Shown: piece by piece, positions 53,346 to 64,000 of the stretch
Position numbering within the stretch: position 1 is the stretch's first letter
How the letters are laid out: each line of letters opens with the position of its first letter
NCBI RefSeq assembly: GCF_017562075.2
Contig: NC_054084.1
Span: 21,564,389 to 21,628,388, forward strand
Length of the DNA stretch: 64,000 bases
DNA from: Anopheles merus
Lineage: Eukaryota; Arthropoda; Insecta; Diptera; Culicidae
Reading direction: 5' to 3'
The notes under the pieces: model-generated
The model's input: the letters and a program-made list of their open reading frames with translations, nothing else
Told to the model about the DNA's origin: nothing
Databases searched by the model: none
Program-made: the position numbers and the translations under genes

Positions 53346-54497
53346 ACACAAAAATAAAACGCAAGAAATATAAAAATAAAGCACAATTTAAAAACAAAAC
53401 GCAATATCGCATGACGGCTGATTTACTTTCTCAATTGAATATTACCACAATCAACAGGCTCATTTGTCCGCAATCACTTTTTATTTCCATATTTCTATCT
53501 TCTCATATATCACCGCTACACCTTTCCGCAGCTATGCCCGGCTATAAATGTGTTAAAAGATTGCGCAAATGATAACAAGTCAAGCCGTGCTGTGGCTCGT
53601 GCGCCATTTAATAAATGTTAAATATGACAAAACTACCAATCAAAATAAAGTAATGCAAAGGGTACACAAAACACCCACTGCTGCCGCGCTGCGACGAACG
53701 GCCACAGGTGACCCACTGAACAGCCTCCCTGCCTGCCGGCGGGGACGGGAGGGACCCTCCATTGCGTACGTTCGCGCAAGCAAGCGAACATGTTCGCGTG
53801 CGCCTCAACACACCAGTTTGTATGCGTTGCGTGTGTGTGTGTGGATTGAAATTTTGTATACTTTTGTTATTTTTATATTCTTTTTTGTTTAAGTTCTCTT
53901 TAGTGTCCCCCTCTGCGCAGGGCATTCCATCCTGTCTTCTCGCCCCAACACGCCAAAGTGTTTGTTGCGCACGCGTAAGGTACGCGCGACGTGGTGCTTG
54001 CGGTGAAGCGTAGTTGCCCGTAGAGCCGCATGCCGGCACACTTAACCTTACTGCTTACTGCGCCAACCTTTAGCGCACACCTTTTCATTGAGCACCACCC
54101 CGTTCGCAGACTCCGTGCACCGTTTTGCCGGCAAAGCTTGCAGCATCCGATTGGCAACAATTAACCCTTCATACGAAAAGGGGTACTTTCGGAATCGTAT
54201 TGGAATAAATTCAAACACGAAAAAACATAACAAAGTCAATCTTTATTTGAATCACAGCTAAATTTTTAAATAATTTTCCTTTAAAAAACGTGAAATGTTG
54301 CAATTGATTTGCGATCGCTGTCCAAGGGTTGACGTACCAAAGATGATGAATTGATAGAGCTGCAGTGAGGAGAGGGTCACGCCACCCTTTCCCCGGTGGC
54401 GACGGCCAGCGAGACAATGGGCAGACAGTGAGACACGTGGGTACCGTTGGCTGGTTGGGCGGTGAGAGGAGGACATTAAAAATGACAACAATACCAA

Positions 54498-54516
54498 CAG
54501 CAGCAGCAGCAGCAGC
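54498..54516. repeat. (CAG)n microsatellite
   Basis: A CAG run followed by degenerate CAGCACCAGTACCAGCAG units up to about 54540. Confidence 0.8.
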
Positions 54517-57239
54517 AACAGCACCAGTACCAGCAGTACCACTTGCAACGGGGTAAAAACATCATTAAACCGAAAAGCTTACGCCACCTCGTCTTGCCAC
54601 TTTAATAAGATCGTTTCGATCGTTCGGCCGATTCGTTCATCGGTTCATTCCGCTGCAGATGAGAGGGAGGTTGGACGGTGATTTCATTCGCCGTCTGCCA
54701 GCAGTGCCCCGCGGTACGAACCCAAACCGATTCGTGGGGGATGCCAGCGATCGTGTGCGCTGCGCCGTGTGTGTTTGTGTGTTGTATGGAGATAAGTTCA
54801 GTTTCACTTTTTAACGCAACTCGAGCGCACTTTCCTGCACGAGGACGCACGTTTATGTTTGCCGTTTTGCCGAGCCAGTTCAGCCAGCCAGCGTGCCGGG
54901 GTGGCGGGCATTAGTTGTGCGCTCTAACGCGGGTGCAGGTGATGTGGGCCAGTGTGTGAACGTTCTATTTTGCGTGAGTTTAGTGCGTGTCATTTCGTGT
55001 GTGTGTGTTTGTGTCTGTGTTTATATGCATTTTTCATTATCACGATCGGTGTGTGATTTGATGTCACAAAATATTTTGCACGCTGAAACAGTACAATTAG
55101 CGTGGTCGTGCCAAACGAGTTCTCCCACGGCGAGATAGAGCACGAGAGGGTGATTGAGAGAGCGAGATGGTGGTAATAATGTGCATAAAAATCGCCCATA
55201 ATGAAGGTTCATAATTCTACCATCAACAATGTTGCATCCACCAGCCAGCACGCCCTTTTAATGCATAAAGAATTAGTGTGTATCGTTGAGTGAGAATTGC
55301 TCCACCGAGTGTCTGTGTGCCAGGGAAACAAGCGGGGCTCGATGAGAAATTGCAACAGATTTGAAAATGAGCGTCTGACCAAAGTTGCCTCGCAAAGGTT
55401 ACGTAGTTGTGGTGCGATAATTGTTTATTTATAAATGTTATAAATGATTGTGTTTGTAGTGCTTTTTTGGAAGCCGTTGTCGGTGTAAAATTGTGTCCAT
55501 AAGTAAAAATGAATTGCCTTTTAGGTATATTTTTTCTGTCACTGAATTCCTGACACAATGTAACAAGAATATATTCCCGAAATTACCGTTTCTTTCTCGC
55601 TTGTTTGCTCTTCATTTGTGTGTAAATTAATTACCCCCACCATTTACCTCACCCATTCTGTCCTATTTTAAGCTACCTGGTATCATTATTTCGTGCTCTG
55701 AATGCATTCCCAAACCCGTGCGCACACAGAAAATTCAACTGTTCCGTGTGTAGCAGCGACAAACCCGCTAACCAGCTAGCCAACCCCAGGCCAGGAAGGG
55801 AACAAGAAAGGCATTTTAATGATGTGACACACTGCACACGCACACACACACACACGGCGACGAAAAGTCGAACTCGACCGAAACCGGACCATGCCACATT
55901 CGGTGACTTCTTAATTATTTATTTCACTCTAACTGAACGGCACATCGACGGCCGCATACTGTCCCATAGGCACCCTGTTTGTAGCTCGCATAGCTCCAAC
56001 CGACGATAATGGTGTGGTGGTTTCGAATCGAACCGTCCGTACCTGCAAACTGCTGCTGGTGAACTTAATTGAACCAAACCGAACGGTAGAACGAGAGATA
56101 CACAAACAAAAAAAAATCAAATAATTAGTTTCTATACGATCGACCCGTGCGACATGCCAGAGAAAAATTGACCGGCCAACCCGCCGAACCAGCAAACGAA
56201 AGCAACCATTCGCCAGCCATTACTGGTGGCTGAGGGCTGGTATGTACGGCATCGGCCAAATACTTTGCAGTGCAGAGGTACCGGATCCGCTGTACCAATT
56301 CCTTTTACCACACCATCTCGGAAGACGACCGTCGATCGAGTGTTGCGCATTTTCGCTGTAATAAACTTGTTAAAAATTGCTGGCAGTGCCCCGTTGCTCC
56401 CCGCCACCTTCCCGGTTTTGGTGGACAAATTCGATTACTTCGTGGAGTTAATTGAATCCCCTGAGAAAGTGGAACCTTCGTGCAGGTGGTGAAGGTTGCG
56501 CCGCAGCATCTTTCGCTGTGCAGTAGTTGTGCTCGATCAACTGTGGCTCGGGCGCCGGGAACCGTAATTAGGTTGTGGGAAAATAAGACAAAACTATGTC
56601 GCTGGCGTTTGCTCGATCTCTTGCTCGTAGTGTCTGTCAAGAATTTGCGATGTACAGAGGGCATAAAAACTATCCTGTATGAAACGATATTCAGATGTTT
56701 GTCTGAAATGCTACTAAGACAAAACATTTCGTATCGTTATCAACTATATTTTCGGTTTTATTTTATGTGAAACCATATGAAATAGACCAACCGTTTCAAC
56801 AAAAGCTTATCCATGGTAGAATAATCGTGATTAATACTAATTTTGTAATAAAATTCAAGGTCAATAATCAATAATTGTAAGGCTACTACTGATATCTCGA
56901 TCAGATGCCAATTAAAAACATTATCAGGATCTCAATAAACCATGCAATTTATCCCTTTCAACATCTGAGATTACTAAAGTTTGCATTTGACTTCTTCGGC
57001 TGGCTGTAGCAAGAAAAAACTAAGAGAGCTAATTTTTTTCCATTAACATCCTTTGCAAGGTAATTATTTCAGCTTACTGGCAAAAATAAATCTACGACCT
57101 TGCAAGCTGCCTGTCGTCAGTTATCCGGAATTATCGTCATGTCGGACAAAAACATGCTTGTAGACGCGACAGTTTTTTATTTTTTTAATAGAGCTTTTGC
57201 ATAATACTTGTTCAGAAAAAAATGATGGGCACAGTTAGA

Positions 57240-57560
57240 GGATGTTGGACCAGTTCGCGGACCAAGGTATCATATCGAAATTCTTCAGGAATTCACATAA
57301 TATGGTCGCATTGAGTTTTGACGTCATTTCTTCCTGCTACGAAGCCAGTGGACGCGATTTCTGCTTCCTGGTATGTTTCTTTATGTTCCCGTGGAACTAT
57401 TACACTGTTTGGCTGGTTACATCGACCATCCGGCCAAGCGAACGTAACGATGTTGCCACTTGTCCCTCAGTTTCCATTTTCAGCAACCCTTCGATTCGTG
57501 TCGCTCTGGGACGTCGACCATTTAGACATGGGCTTTCTTTCGCCACTCTGATTGTTGTCT
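57240..57560 (-). pseudogene. decayed Tc1/mariner-like transposase fragment
   Basis: On the minus strand a frame runs from about 57546 down to 57403 and encodes a stretch with a GRRPR motif, followed about 20 residues later by SLRSLGRMVDVTSQTV. A GRPR-like linker followed by a second helix-turn-helix is the layout of Tc1/mariner DNA-binding domains. Two stop codons (TAA TAG) follow directly. Beyond them, shorter in-frame pieces such as KHTRKQKSRPLAS and a weak PWSAN end continue to about 57240. No catalytic D,D(E/D) residues are visible. The patch is noticeably more GC-rich than its flanks. The family is inferred from the motif layout. Confidence 0.42.
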
Positions 57561-58519
57561 AATAGTGCCAAGATGTTGTAAATGCCGGAACGGGATTATA
57601 CGACGTCCAAAAACTGCAACACGGAGTCCGTTTTAGACGCAACGGCGCAACGTTCTTTGTGCGCGATCACTCCTAATCAAAGTTGCTTGTCTTTTTTGAC
57701 CAACAAGGTCAGTGTTCAACAGATAGAGGTGTTAAATTTTCGCTATTGACTCATGAGATACTATTATTGAAAGCACAGCTAATTTTTTGTTGGTGATGGT
57801 GAAGATAAACCCATGAAAAATCAAGAAATTATTGTGTCTGTTTTTGTTATGCAGACGTTGAAACAATCTGAAATTAATCCAAAACTACTCCAGTAATGAT
57901 TTTGCATTAGATCATGCATACAAATTGAATTGAAATGTAATAAAAATGCGTCATATAAAAATTAATGTTATGTAAATACTTGCTCATGTTCTATTTTCGG
58001 TCGTAAAATTTATTAAATCCTACGAAACAACTCTTTCAATCATACGCCCACATAGAAGGTTTTTTCCCACCACCATAAAGTGCTATAGCATCGTCATATT
58101 GCTTGCCAGCGCTACACTACTCGATAAATTCTGCCCCTATACCACTATACTCAAAGCCATTCAAAACAATCCTTTTTCCCACAAACACATGATCCGCATG
58201 AGCTCATCGCCAACGATCGCAAGGCAAGGAGCTCAAAATAATAAAATGAAATTAAACGAAAAGCATGCAAAACCCACATCACCCGTGTAGGCGAACACCA
58301 TTACCAGGATGATAAATCTGCGGTGATGATTTCATTACTTGCAATGCGATTGCAAGCATGTGGGAGCGCATGGAATCAAATTTGCAGCTATGGGGAGATA
58401 GAATCAAAGAAGCAGAAGTAACAGCAAATGCAATAATATAGATAAAGGTTTATGTTTCCCAACCGTCTCCCAGCAGTGGTTTAAGTTGCGCAAAACCCGA
58501 TCCTAAATTCGTGTTCTAG

Positions 58520-58903
58520 CCTTGGAAATATCAGTATCAAAGCAAGTGTGCGCTTACAATTGCTCTGCAAAAATGCCCAAACGTACGGTGAAACAGTGCC
58601 ACGGTAGCAGCAGCAGCAGTACCAGCAGCAGCAAGGACATTGTAATTACCACCGACCAAACCAACGAAACCAACGTCACGGGCAACAGTGCCAGCGCCAC
58701 TGCAGACGGGAGCGCCCGTTGCACAAACGCTGTCAAAAGCAGCAACGTCGGCGAACTTCCTGCCCGCACGGCCAGTGCGGGAGGGGGCCGATGCTGCGAT
58801 GCACCCCAGTGCAACAATAGCAGGAAGTGTGTCGTGCGTCAGAAGTCACAAAAAATTGTCCTGGCACCGTCGAGCGGCGAGGATCACGTATATCACATTT
58901 ACG
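58520..58903 (+). CDS. coding exon of an unidentified long gene (exon B)
   Basis: This open segment ends at a good donor (TACG|GTAGGT) at 58903/58904, in phase 1 like exon A. An ATG at 58573 in a favourable context (gcaaaaATG) gives 110 codons plus one base. The peptide is MPKRTVKQCHG followed by a Ser run encoded by AGC repeats, then a Thr/Ser/Asn/Ala-rich stretch, a Cys cluster (RCCDAPQCNNSRKC) and a final KIVLAPSSGEDHVYHIY. The reading frame also stays open upstream to 58520, just after an acceptor-like TTCGTGTTCTAG. As an internal exon it would therefore be 384 nt and phase 1-1. Its end (DHVYHIY) is loosely similar to the end of exon A (GHTYTI), compatible with alternative first exons feeding one common downstream exon. 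If instead the two exons are consecutive, their phases also match. Family and function are unknown. Confidence 0.65.
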
Positions 58904-61900
58904 GTAGGTGTGCGGCGGGTGAGGCTTGCGTTTGGTCAGGTTCTTTTTCACCGTACCGTAGGTGTGTGCGAAAGTGGAAAATGACGATGATTTGTTTGGC
59001 TGTAAATAAAAAAAAAAGCTTTCAAACAGCATACACCAAAATTGAAACAAATAAAAGTGGATAAAAATTCGATAAACGTTTTAATTGCATAGAAAAAGTG
59101 CACTCAGGAAGATTTTAAGAAATGACGAGAATTCAACATAAACTGCTGGTAAATTAACTATAAAAACGTATTCAATAAACGTTACAACCGTTCCATGCAC
59201 TTTACATATGCTTGTTTTTGTCATCTTTACAACGACCTTTGGTGGTCCAATTTGTTCATTCGGTGCTCCGTGCATCATAAATTTAACGTCCGCTCCCGTA
59301 GAACCCTTGGCGGAAGCAAATTGATTTGCATAAGAGAGAAATTGAATAATTACATCTCCACCGCACCCTATCGTAAAGCACTGCGCTGTGGTTATGGGGG
59401 GTTTTATTTTTATTTGTCAAGTAGAGTAATTTATTGACGTTGAAGTTGGTTCTAATGGAGAGAGGGAAGAGCAGGATTCAATTTGTGGGATTTTATTTTT
59501 ATTTTCAAAAACAGTTTAATTTCTGCAATCTATTTGATTACCTACAGTGCTGGGTTGCAACCGGAGTAATTATGCTAAAATTTGCTTTATATTTTTGGTT
59601 TGACTTTAATATTAACTATTGTAGTTGGTATCTTAATCTAAACTGTATCTTCAGACTTGTCAGTTTTTATTAAGTTTTTTTTAGTTCACTATATTCACCT
59701 TACAACTTTAAATAAAAACACTAATTCATGAAATGCAAAATTTTGTACTGGTTTTTTGTGTGTCTCAGATTGAAACTAAAACTAATTGTTTTATCTAATT
59801 TTTTTCTCGTTTTAGGTAAGTCAAATTGCCCTTCCAATCGATAAAAAAAAATCGGTAAGGATAAATAATCATTAAAAGTAAGCCATTGTTTTATAAACAA
59901 ACTCTAAATGTATCTGCAACACACGCCAACCGTTCGGTGCACTCTCTGTAATTGAACATGGTGATCCTTTGTAAACATCCTGTTCGAATTATTTCCACTT
60001 CGCCGGCAATTTTCCCGGGCTCGCATTCGCGCATCGATTTTCCTACCTACACATCATCATTTATTTTTAACCACCGAGTTCAATAATCTGCCCTCTTCTT
60101 CGATTAATTACAACCGCTCGAGCACGCCAGCACTTTAAAGTCGGGAACAGAGGCAGCAGTAGCTAGCAACTACCGACAGCATAAAACCAGACCCCCCAAC
60201 CGGTGGTGCATCCCGGTGAACCCGGTGAAACCCTAACGCAAAGCTTTAAAAGCACCGCACAGGCAAAGCTCTCGAGTGTGCTGGGAAAAGTTGCCCTAAG
60301 TAATTATACACCACACTGCCGCAGGGGAGGGTGGAATAAAAAAAATATAAAAAAAACTACAATCCTTCCTTCGCTGTGTGCACAGCAAGAGGAAAAGATT
60401 TTCCAACCAAGTCCGACCGACGGCACAAGGACCCCGCAACTATCAAAGGGTGCAAAGCGGAAAAAGAACAAACATATTAACCATTACGCGGGTGAAGTTC
60501 GGGGTTCGGGCAGGAGCGGGACCGGAACTGGAGTGTGCTTGCTACCTCAACAACCGTTCCAGAGCAAGGTTCCGATCGATTTTGCGCCCTGCTTGGATTT
60601 GCGTTGCGCTAAAGCAGGATGAAGCTATGTTGCAAAAACATATGATTTGCGCAGGGTGCGTTAAGGGGTGGGATGGAAATAATGCTGCTGGGAAAAAGGC
60701 GCTTTGCGCCAGCAAGCGGAAACAACAACCTGCTGCATGCTCGGGGAAAAAGCCGAACGGAATGAACGCACCGGAATGAACTCGAGTTCGAAAGAGCGCA
60801 AAGTGAGCGAGAGAGCGGTTTTTAGAAAAAAGCTCTCCTATGCTTCACCACTCGAAGGTTTATTTTGAAGCTCATGTATTATAAGTGCTGCATGAATAAG
60901 TGCAGCAAACTATTTATCCTCTTTTTCAATCAATCTTTTCCTCAAAGTTTTGATTGTAATGCCTTAAACAAATCAATCGATACATCTGCCTTAACTTTAG
61001 TTTTCGCTTCTCCCTTCCGAGCTGAAATCACTTCTCCTCACTTCATCTCAGCAATCGCTCAACCAACAATGCTCCGTTAATCGGAGCAAAACAGTCCTCC
61101 CATTTCGCACGCCAGTGCGTACAAGCGCCCATGGCCTGCCACAATCTCGCACAAGCCTTCCACAAATCATCCCGTGAGCGGTGAAAAGAGAGCCTGCCCG
61201 ACGACCTTGTTGTTTTCTTTTTTGTGCCACCGTGTTCACACTCTTCCCATCGCACTCCATCATCATCATCATCATCGCCATCAGCACGGTTGCAACTCTT
61301 GTATACTACTGCTCCGATGATGCTGAGCCGTCGTCGTCGTAACTCAAGCGCATGTTACAGTTATGTCATGTTGGACGGGGCGCTTGCCTGCCCTCCCGGT
61401 ATCCGAAATCAACAACAGCAACCAGCAGCACCAGTAACAAACAACTACAGCTGCAGTAAAAGTAGAAGCAGCAGCATGCATGCAAAACTGAGACCCGCCG
61501 GTAACGGTTAGGCAGGGCACAAACGGGCGGGAACGAGCCCCTAGACAGGTTTTTGGTGTTGTAGATATAAAAGCGCTCCGAGAAAGGGAAGCAAATGGAG
61601 CGGATACACATACACACGGGGTTTGGGCATATGCTAAAGCGTGGCGCGAACGTAGCAGGTTGCACCGGTTCAGCTTAATCCACCTGTGTGAAATGTGCTT
61701 TTAATTTTAATTAAAATGTGGGGTTTTCTGATCAACATTTAAGAAAAACGAAATTGAACATGTTTGTTTCACGTGAAGAACGACGATCAGTATTGACCAA
61801 ATTGCCGTAAAACTCCCCTTCTAGATATCATTGATTTTATGCAAATTGCAAATTGACCCAAATCTATAAACTTATCATAATCAAGCAAAAGGGTCATTCA

Positions 61901-62366
61901 TGTGTAAAGCATTCAGCAGACGATCGTGACCGACGCTAGAAACTGCTCCTCTCAGAGTCAATTAAGCCGGGGTGCCTTCTGGCAACAACCGTATGCCGCT
62001 TTTTTTTTTTTGTCGCTCGCTCAGACACTCGTCGTAAATTAAGAAACATGTGTAAACCATTTCGGGCGCACCGTGAACCACTGATTGTGTTATTTATAGG
62101 TTTATTATTGATCTACCTGCTCTGGGGTGGCTTCATCCTGAGTGCGTCATCGCTTTGTTTATTTGCTCAAAATCGTAATTTAAACAATTAACATGATACG
62201 ATCGGGCGCATAAATTCGCCTGTGCAGAATGAGATCTGTATCGTGCGTAGCACTTGCCTGTGAAAAAAAGATAAGTAACGCTAAACTGTCCGTTTGGTGG
62301 AAAGGGAAATTAAAAATCGTAAAAATCGATAATTATTTATTCCATGAAAAATGTATTTTAGTTTTT
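58904..62366 (+). other. probable intron after exon B, then non-coding
   Basis: This begins with the exon B donor and contains the best ratchet candidate (59815). From 60120 to 61660 it is GC-moderate, with frames of up to 139 codons that show only low-complexity Lys/Gln/Ser stretches and a (CAT)n run. No exon is supported. Confidence 0.5.
59780..59821 (+). promoter_or_regulatory. candidate recursive splice (ratchet) site
   Basis: A pyrimidine-rich tract (TTTTTTTCTCGTTTTAG) ends in a splice acceptor at 59815. It is followed immediately by a consensus donor, GTAAGTCA, from 59816, with no bases between. Such zero-length exons are known recursive splice sites in long insect introns. This one lies 0.9 kb downstream of exon B and 24 kb downstream of exon A, on the same strand, as expected if it splits their long downstream intron. 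It is the best of the candidates here. Use in RNA cannot be shown from DNA alone. Confidence 0.5.
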
Positions 62367-62413
62367 GTGAATTTTATCACGCACATAAGTGTTTCACTTA
62401 TGAATTTTATCAC
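62367..62413. repeat. perfect hairpin bracketed by direct repeats
   Basis: CATAAGTG (62384-62391) pairs perfectly with CACTTATG (62395-62402) across a 3-base loop. TGAATTTTATCAC flanks it on both sides (from 62368 and 62401). It lies just upstream of the retrotransposon remnant and may be a local duplication. Confidence 0.4.
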
Positions 62414-62429
62414 CCTCATATCAAGTTGT

Positions 62430-62700
62430 ACACTATCCACATTTTAAAAAGGAATCACCGTTAATCTGACCATTTTGTGGATGTGATACAACGGTGGAAC
62501 ACATTTTAATGGATTGTTTTGGAAGATTGTTTTGGAGATTGTTCCGCAGAAAGGAAGAGACACAGACTTGGAAAGCATTAGGACATTGTACTTTCCAACA
62601 ATTACAATGAAATTGAAAAACTTTATAATTTTTTAAACAACACTAATCTCTAAAAACAAGTGTAGGAATAAATATTGTATGAAGATAAAGATAAAAATAT
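62430..62700 (+). pseudogene. decayed 3' end of an I-clade non-LTR retrotransposon
   Basis: The frame around 62452-62517 reads KKESPLI, stop, PFCGCDTTVEHILMDC. This matches the C-terminal zinc-knuckle region of I/R1-type retrotransposon ORF2 (C-x2-C-x7-H-x4-C, with an xTVEHILxxC signature). The first Cys position is a TGA stop, and the remaining ligands are at 62476, 62500 and 62515. About 140 nt later, in a shifted frame, FLNNTNL, stop, KQV resembles the terminal FLxNTNLYxxI of I elements. An A/T-rich tail (GAAGATAAAGATAAAAATATT) follows. Two stops and at least one frameshift make it non-functional. Only this 3' part is recognised, typical of 5'-truncated insertions. Confidence 0.65.
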
Positions 62701-63536
62701 TTATAAAAACATAATTTAAATAAAAAAAGCATTAGAATTAACGAACATTTTTACCCTTCACCATTACCATAAGAACTCTTGTATTTTTTTTTCTTTCTTC
62801 TTGAACTTTTAATTCATTTTTTGTTTACCTCAAATAGTTTCCGAATATTTTTTTATAGTTTCTGAATTGTAAATTACGAGAGGCGAATGCTAAAAAGCCT
62901 CGTAAAAAAATAACACAACAACAACAACTACTCACACTGATCTTAAGTATGTGATATCATCGTGTCATCAAGCATTTCTAGCAACACACGTATGATAATA
63001 TTAACGTTAATGAAATTGAAAGGGTTGAATGAGAATGATTTCTATGCTTTTTATTAAAACTAACCTAAAAAATAGTAAACTTCAACATGATTCAATAAAT
63101 ATCATGTACCGCCTCAAAAATGGTATGGAGATCTTAATTAAAATCTAATATCCATGTTACCATGAGACAGTTTATCGATGCGCTCATTATGCTTCCCAAT
63201 GATTTATGCTCCATTTGTGTCCCATAGTGGGGAAGCTCCAAACTGGCAGCAGGTTCATTCGACCCTTGACAAATCATTTCACTTCAAACGTCTCTCTCTA
63301 GCACGCGCCCATAAACACCGGCCAACCGTTTGGTGTTCATTTGTGCTGCACGCGAGCATGGTCCCGAAGGCCAGAGCACCTCGACTCAATCTCAACCGCC
63401 CGTTTTTTTTTTTCAAGCGGCCAACCCCAGTTCCCCACCAGCTTCCACCTCAGCAAGTGATGCTGTACAACACAATCGGCTGAACCATTCTCTGCGAGCG
63501 GAACCGCGCTTGTGCGTGCATGAACCAAAGCGATTG
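62701..63536. other. AT-rich non-coding sequence
   Basis: AT-rich to about 63150 and then GC-moderate. Nothing recognisable occurs before the promoter-like patch. Confidence 0.55.
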
Positions 63537-63850
63537 CGGGAGAGAGAGAGAGCGCGCGCGCGAAACCCGACAAAGAGCGGGAGAGCGAAACCGGATGGGA
63601 GATGCCCTCCCGTGCCGAACCGAAAGGGGAGGGCAAAATGAAACGCGTCTGCAGCCCAGCGCGCGCGAGGACGTCCCTCGCGCTATGAAGGCGGGCGAAG
63701 AAAACAGTTTGCTTCAAGAAAGCATCGCGTTCGCGTGCGCCGAAAAACTAGCCTTCCCTTCGATAAAAACCTTTCGGTCGGTAGCGGGAATTTAGTAACA
63801 TATTTTATTTTTTTTTGCGCGCGCTCGTTCCGGTACGAGATCGGTCAGTT
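63537..63850 (+). promoter_or_regulatory. promoter-like GC/GAGA-rich patch
   Basis: A GA run passing into a GC run (GAGAGAGAGAGCGCGCGCGC, from about 63540) is followed by 250 bp of CpG-rich sequence. A TATA-like GATAAAAA lies at 63762-63769 with TTTAGTAAC about 30 bp beyond, and an initiator-like TCAGTT at 63845-63850. GAGA tracts and TCAGT initiators are common at insect promoters. No coding start is visible before the window ends, so a transcript here would be non-coding or 5' untranslated within the window. Confidence 0.25.
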
Positions 63851-64000
63851 TGAGGTTTGAAAAACCAATAAAAAAACAATGCACCCTTAACCCTGTAATG
63901 GACAACAGAAGTGTCAATTGTATGCTCTAAACTAATTTTGCAATTAAAGCTCCCCGCCCGGGAGGAGCCAACCGAAAGCATCTAAAGACAACATACATCG

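Larger units (their letters stand above)
38082..58519 (+). other. probable long intron or inter-exon region
   Basis: Apart from the exon-like segment at 39212, the ratchet candidate at 43334, the palindrome at 41824, the microsatellites and the transposase fragment near 57400, I see no supported gene. AT-rich blocks lie at 40550-41260, 43200-43560, 49760-50640 and 52860-53480. The stretch 54600-55600 is rich in GT and promoter-like words but has no clear start. Confidence 0.5.

Noticed and set aside
53608..54039. 143-codon minus-strand frame
   Set aside because: It crosses a GT repeat (HTHTQ) and has no domain. A chance frame in GC-rich sequence.
60203..60622. 139-codon plus-strand frame
   Set aside because: It is Lys/Thr low-complexity, contains AAAA runs and overlaps a second equally long frame. 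No support for coding.

Overview
This window is non-coding-rich nuclear DNA from an insect, most likely an Anopheles mosquito. The base composition is moderately AT-rich. CA/GT, CAG and CAT microsatellites are numerous. A tRNA-derived SINE with an AGAA-type tail resembles the anopheline SINEX type, and several MITE and hAT derivatives are present. There are no operons, ribosome binding sites, rRNA genes, CRISPR arrays or convincing intact tRNA genes. The species call is an inference from style, not a measured match.

The only convincing protein-coding sequence is two plus-strand exons, at about 35458-35808 and 58520-58903. Both have G/C-rich third codon positions and end at strong donors (GTAAGT and GTAGGT) in phase 1. 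Each also has a plausible upstream acceptor that would make it a symmetric phase 1-1 exon, of 351 and 384 nt. They are either alternative first coding exons or successive internal exons of one long gene running left to right beyond the window. I do not recognise the protein. Splice-acceptor motifs fused directly to donor motifs at 59815/59816, 43334/43335 and 23870/23871 look like recursive-splicing (ratchet) sites, which fits very long introns on the plus strand. No protein-coding exon is supported on the minus strand.

Most other recognisable content is dead or non-autonomous transposable elements. These are a 500-bp MITE with a 3-bp target duplication (4731-5230), a 321-bp hAT-like MITE with an 8-bp duplication (19845-20165), a tRNA-SINE with a 13-bp duplication (23974-24192), a 980-bp hAT-type foldback element (37094-38073), a decayed Tc1/mariner-like transposase fragment on the minus strand (about 57240-57560), and the decayed 3' end of an I-clade non-LTR retrotransposon (about 62430-62700).

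The remaining sequence is intronic or intergenic, with microsatellites, strand-skewed A-rich tracts and a few promoter-like or exon-like patches listed at low confidence. The gene-free stretches are described in their own entries.
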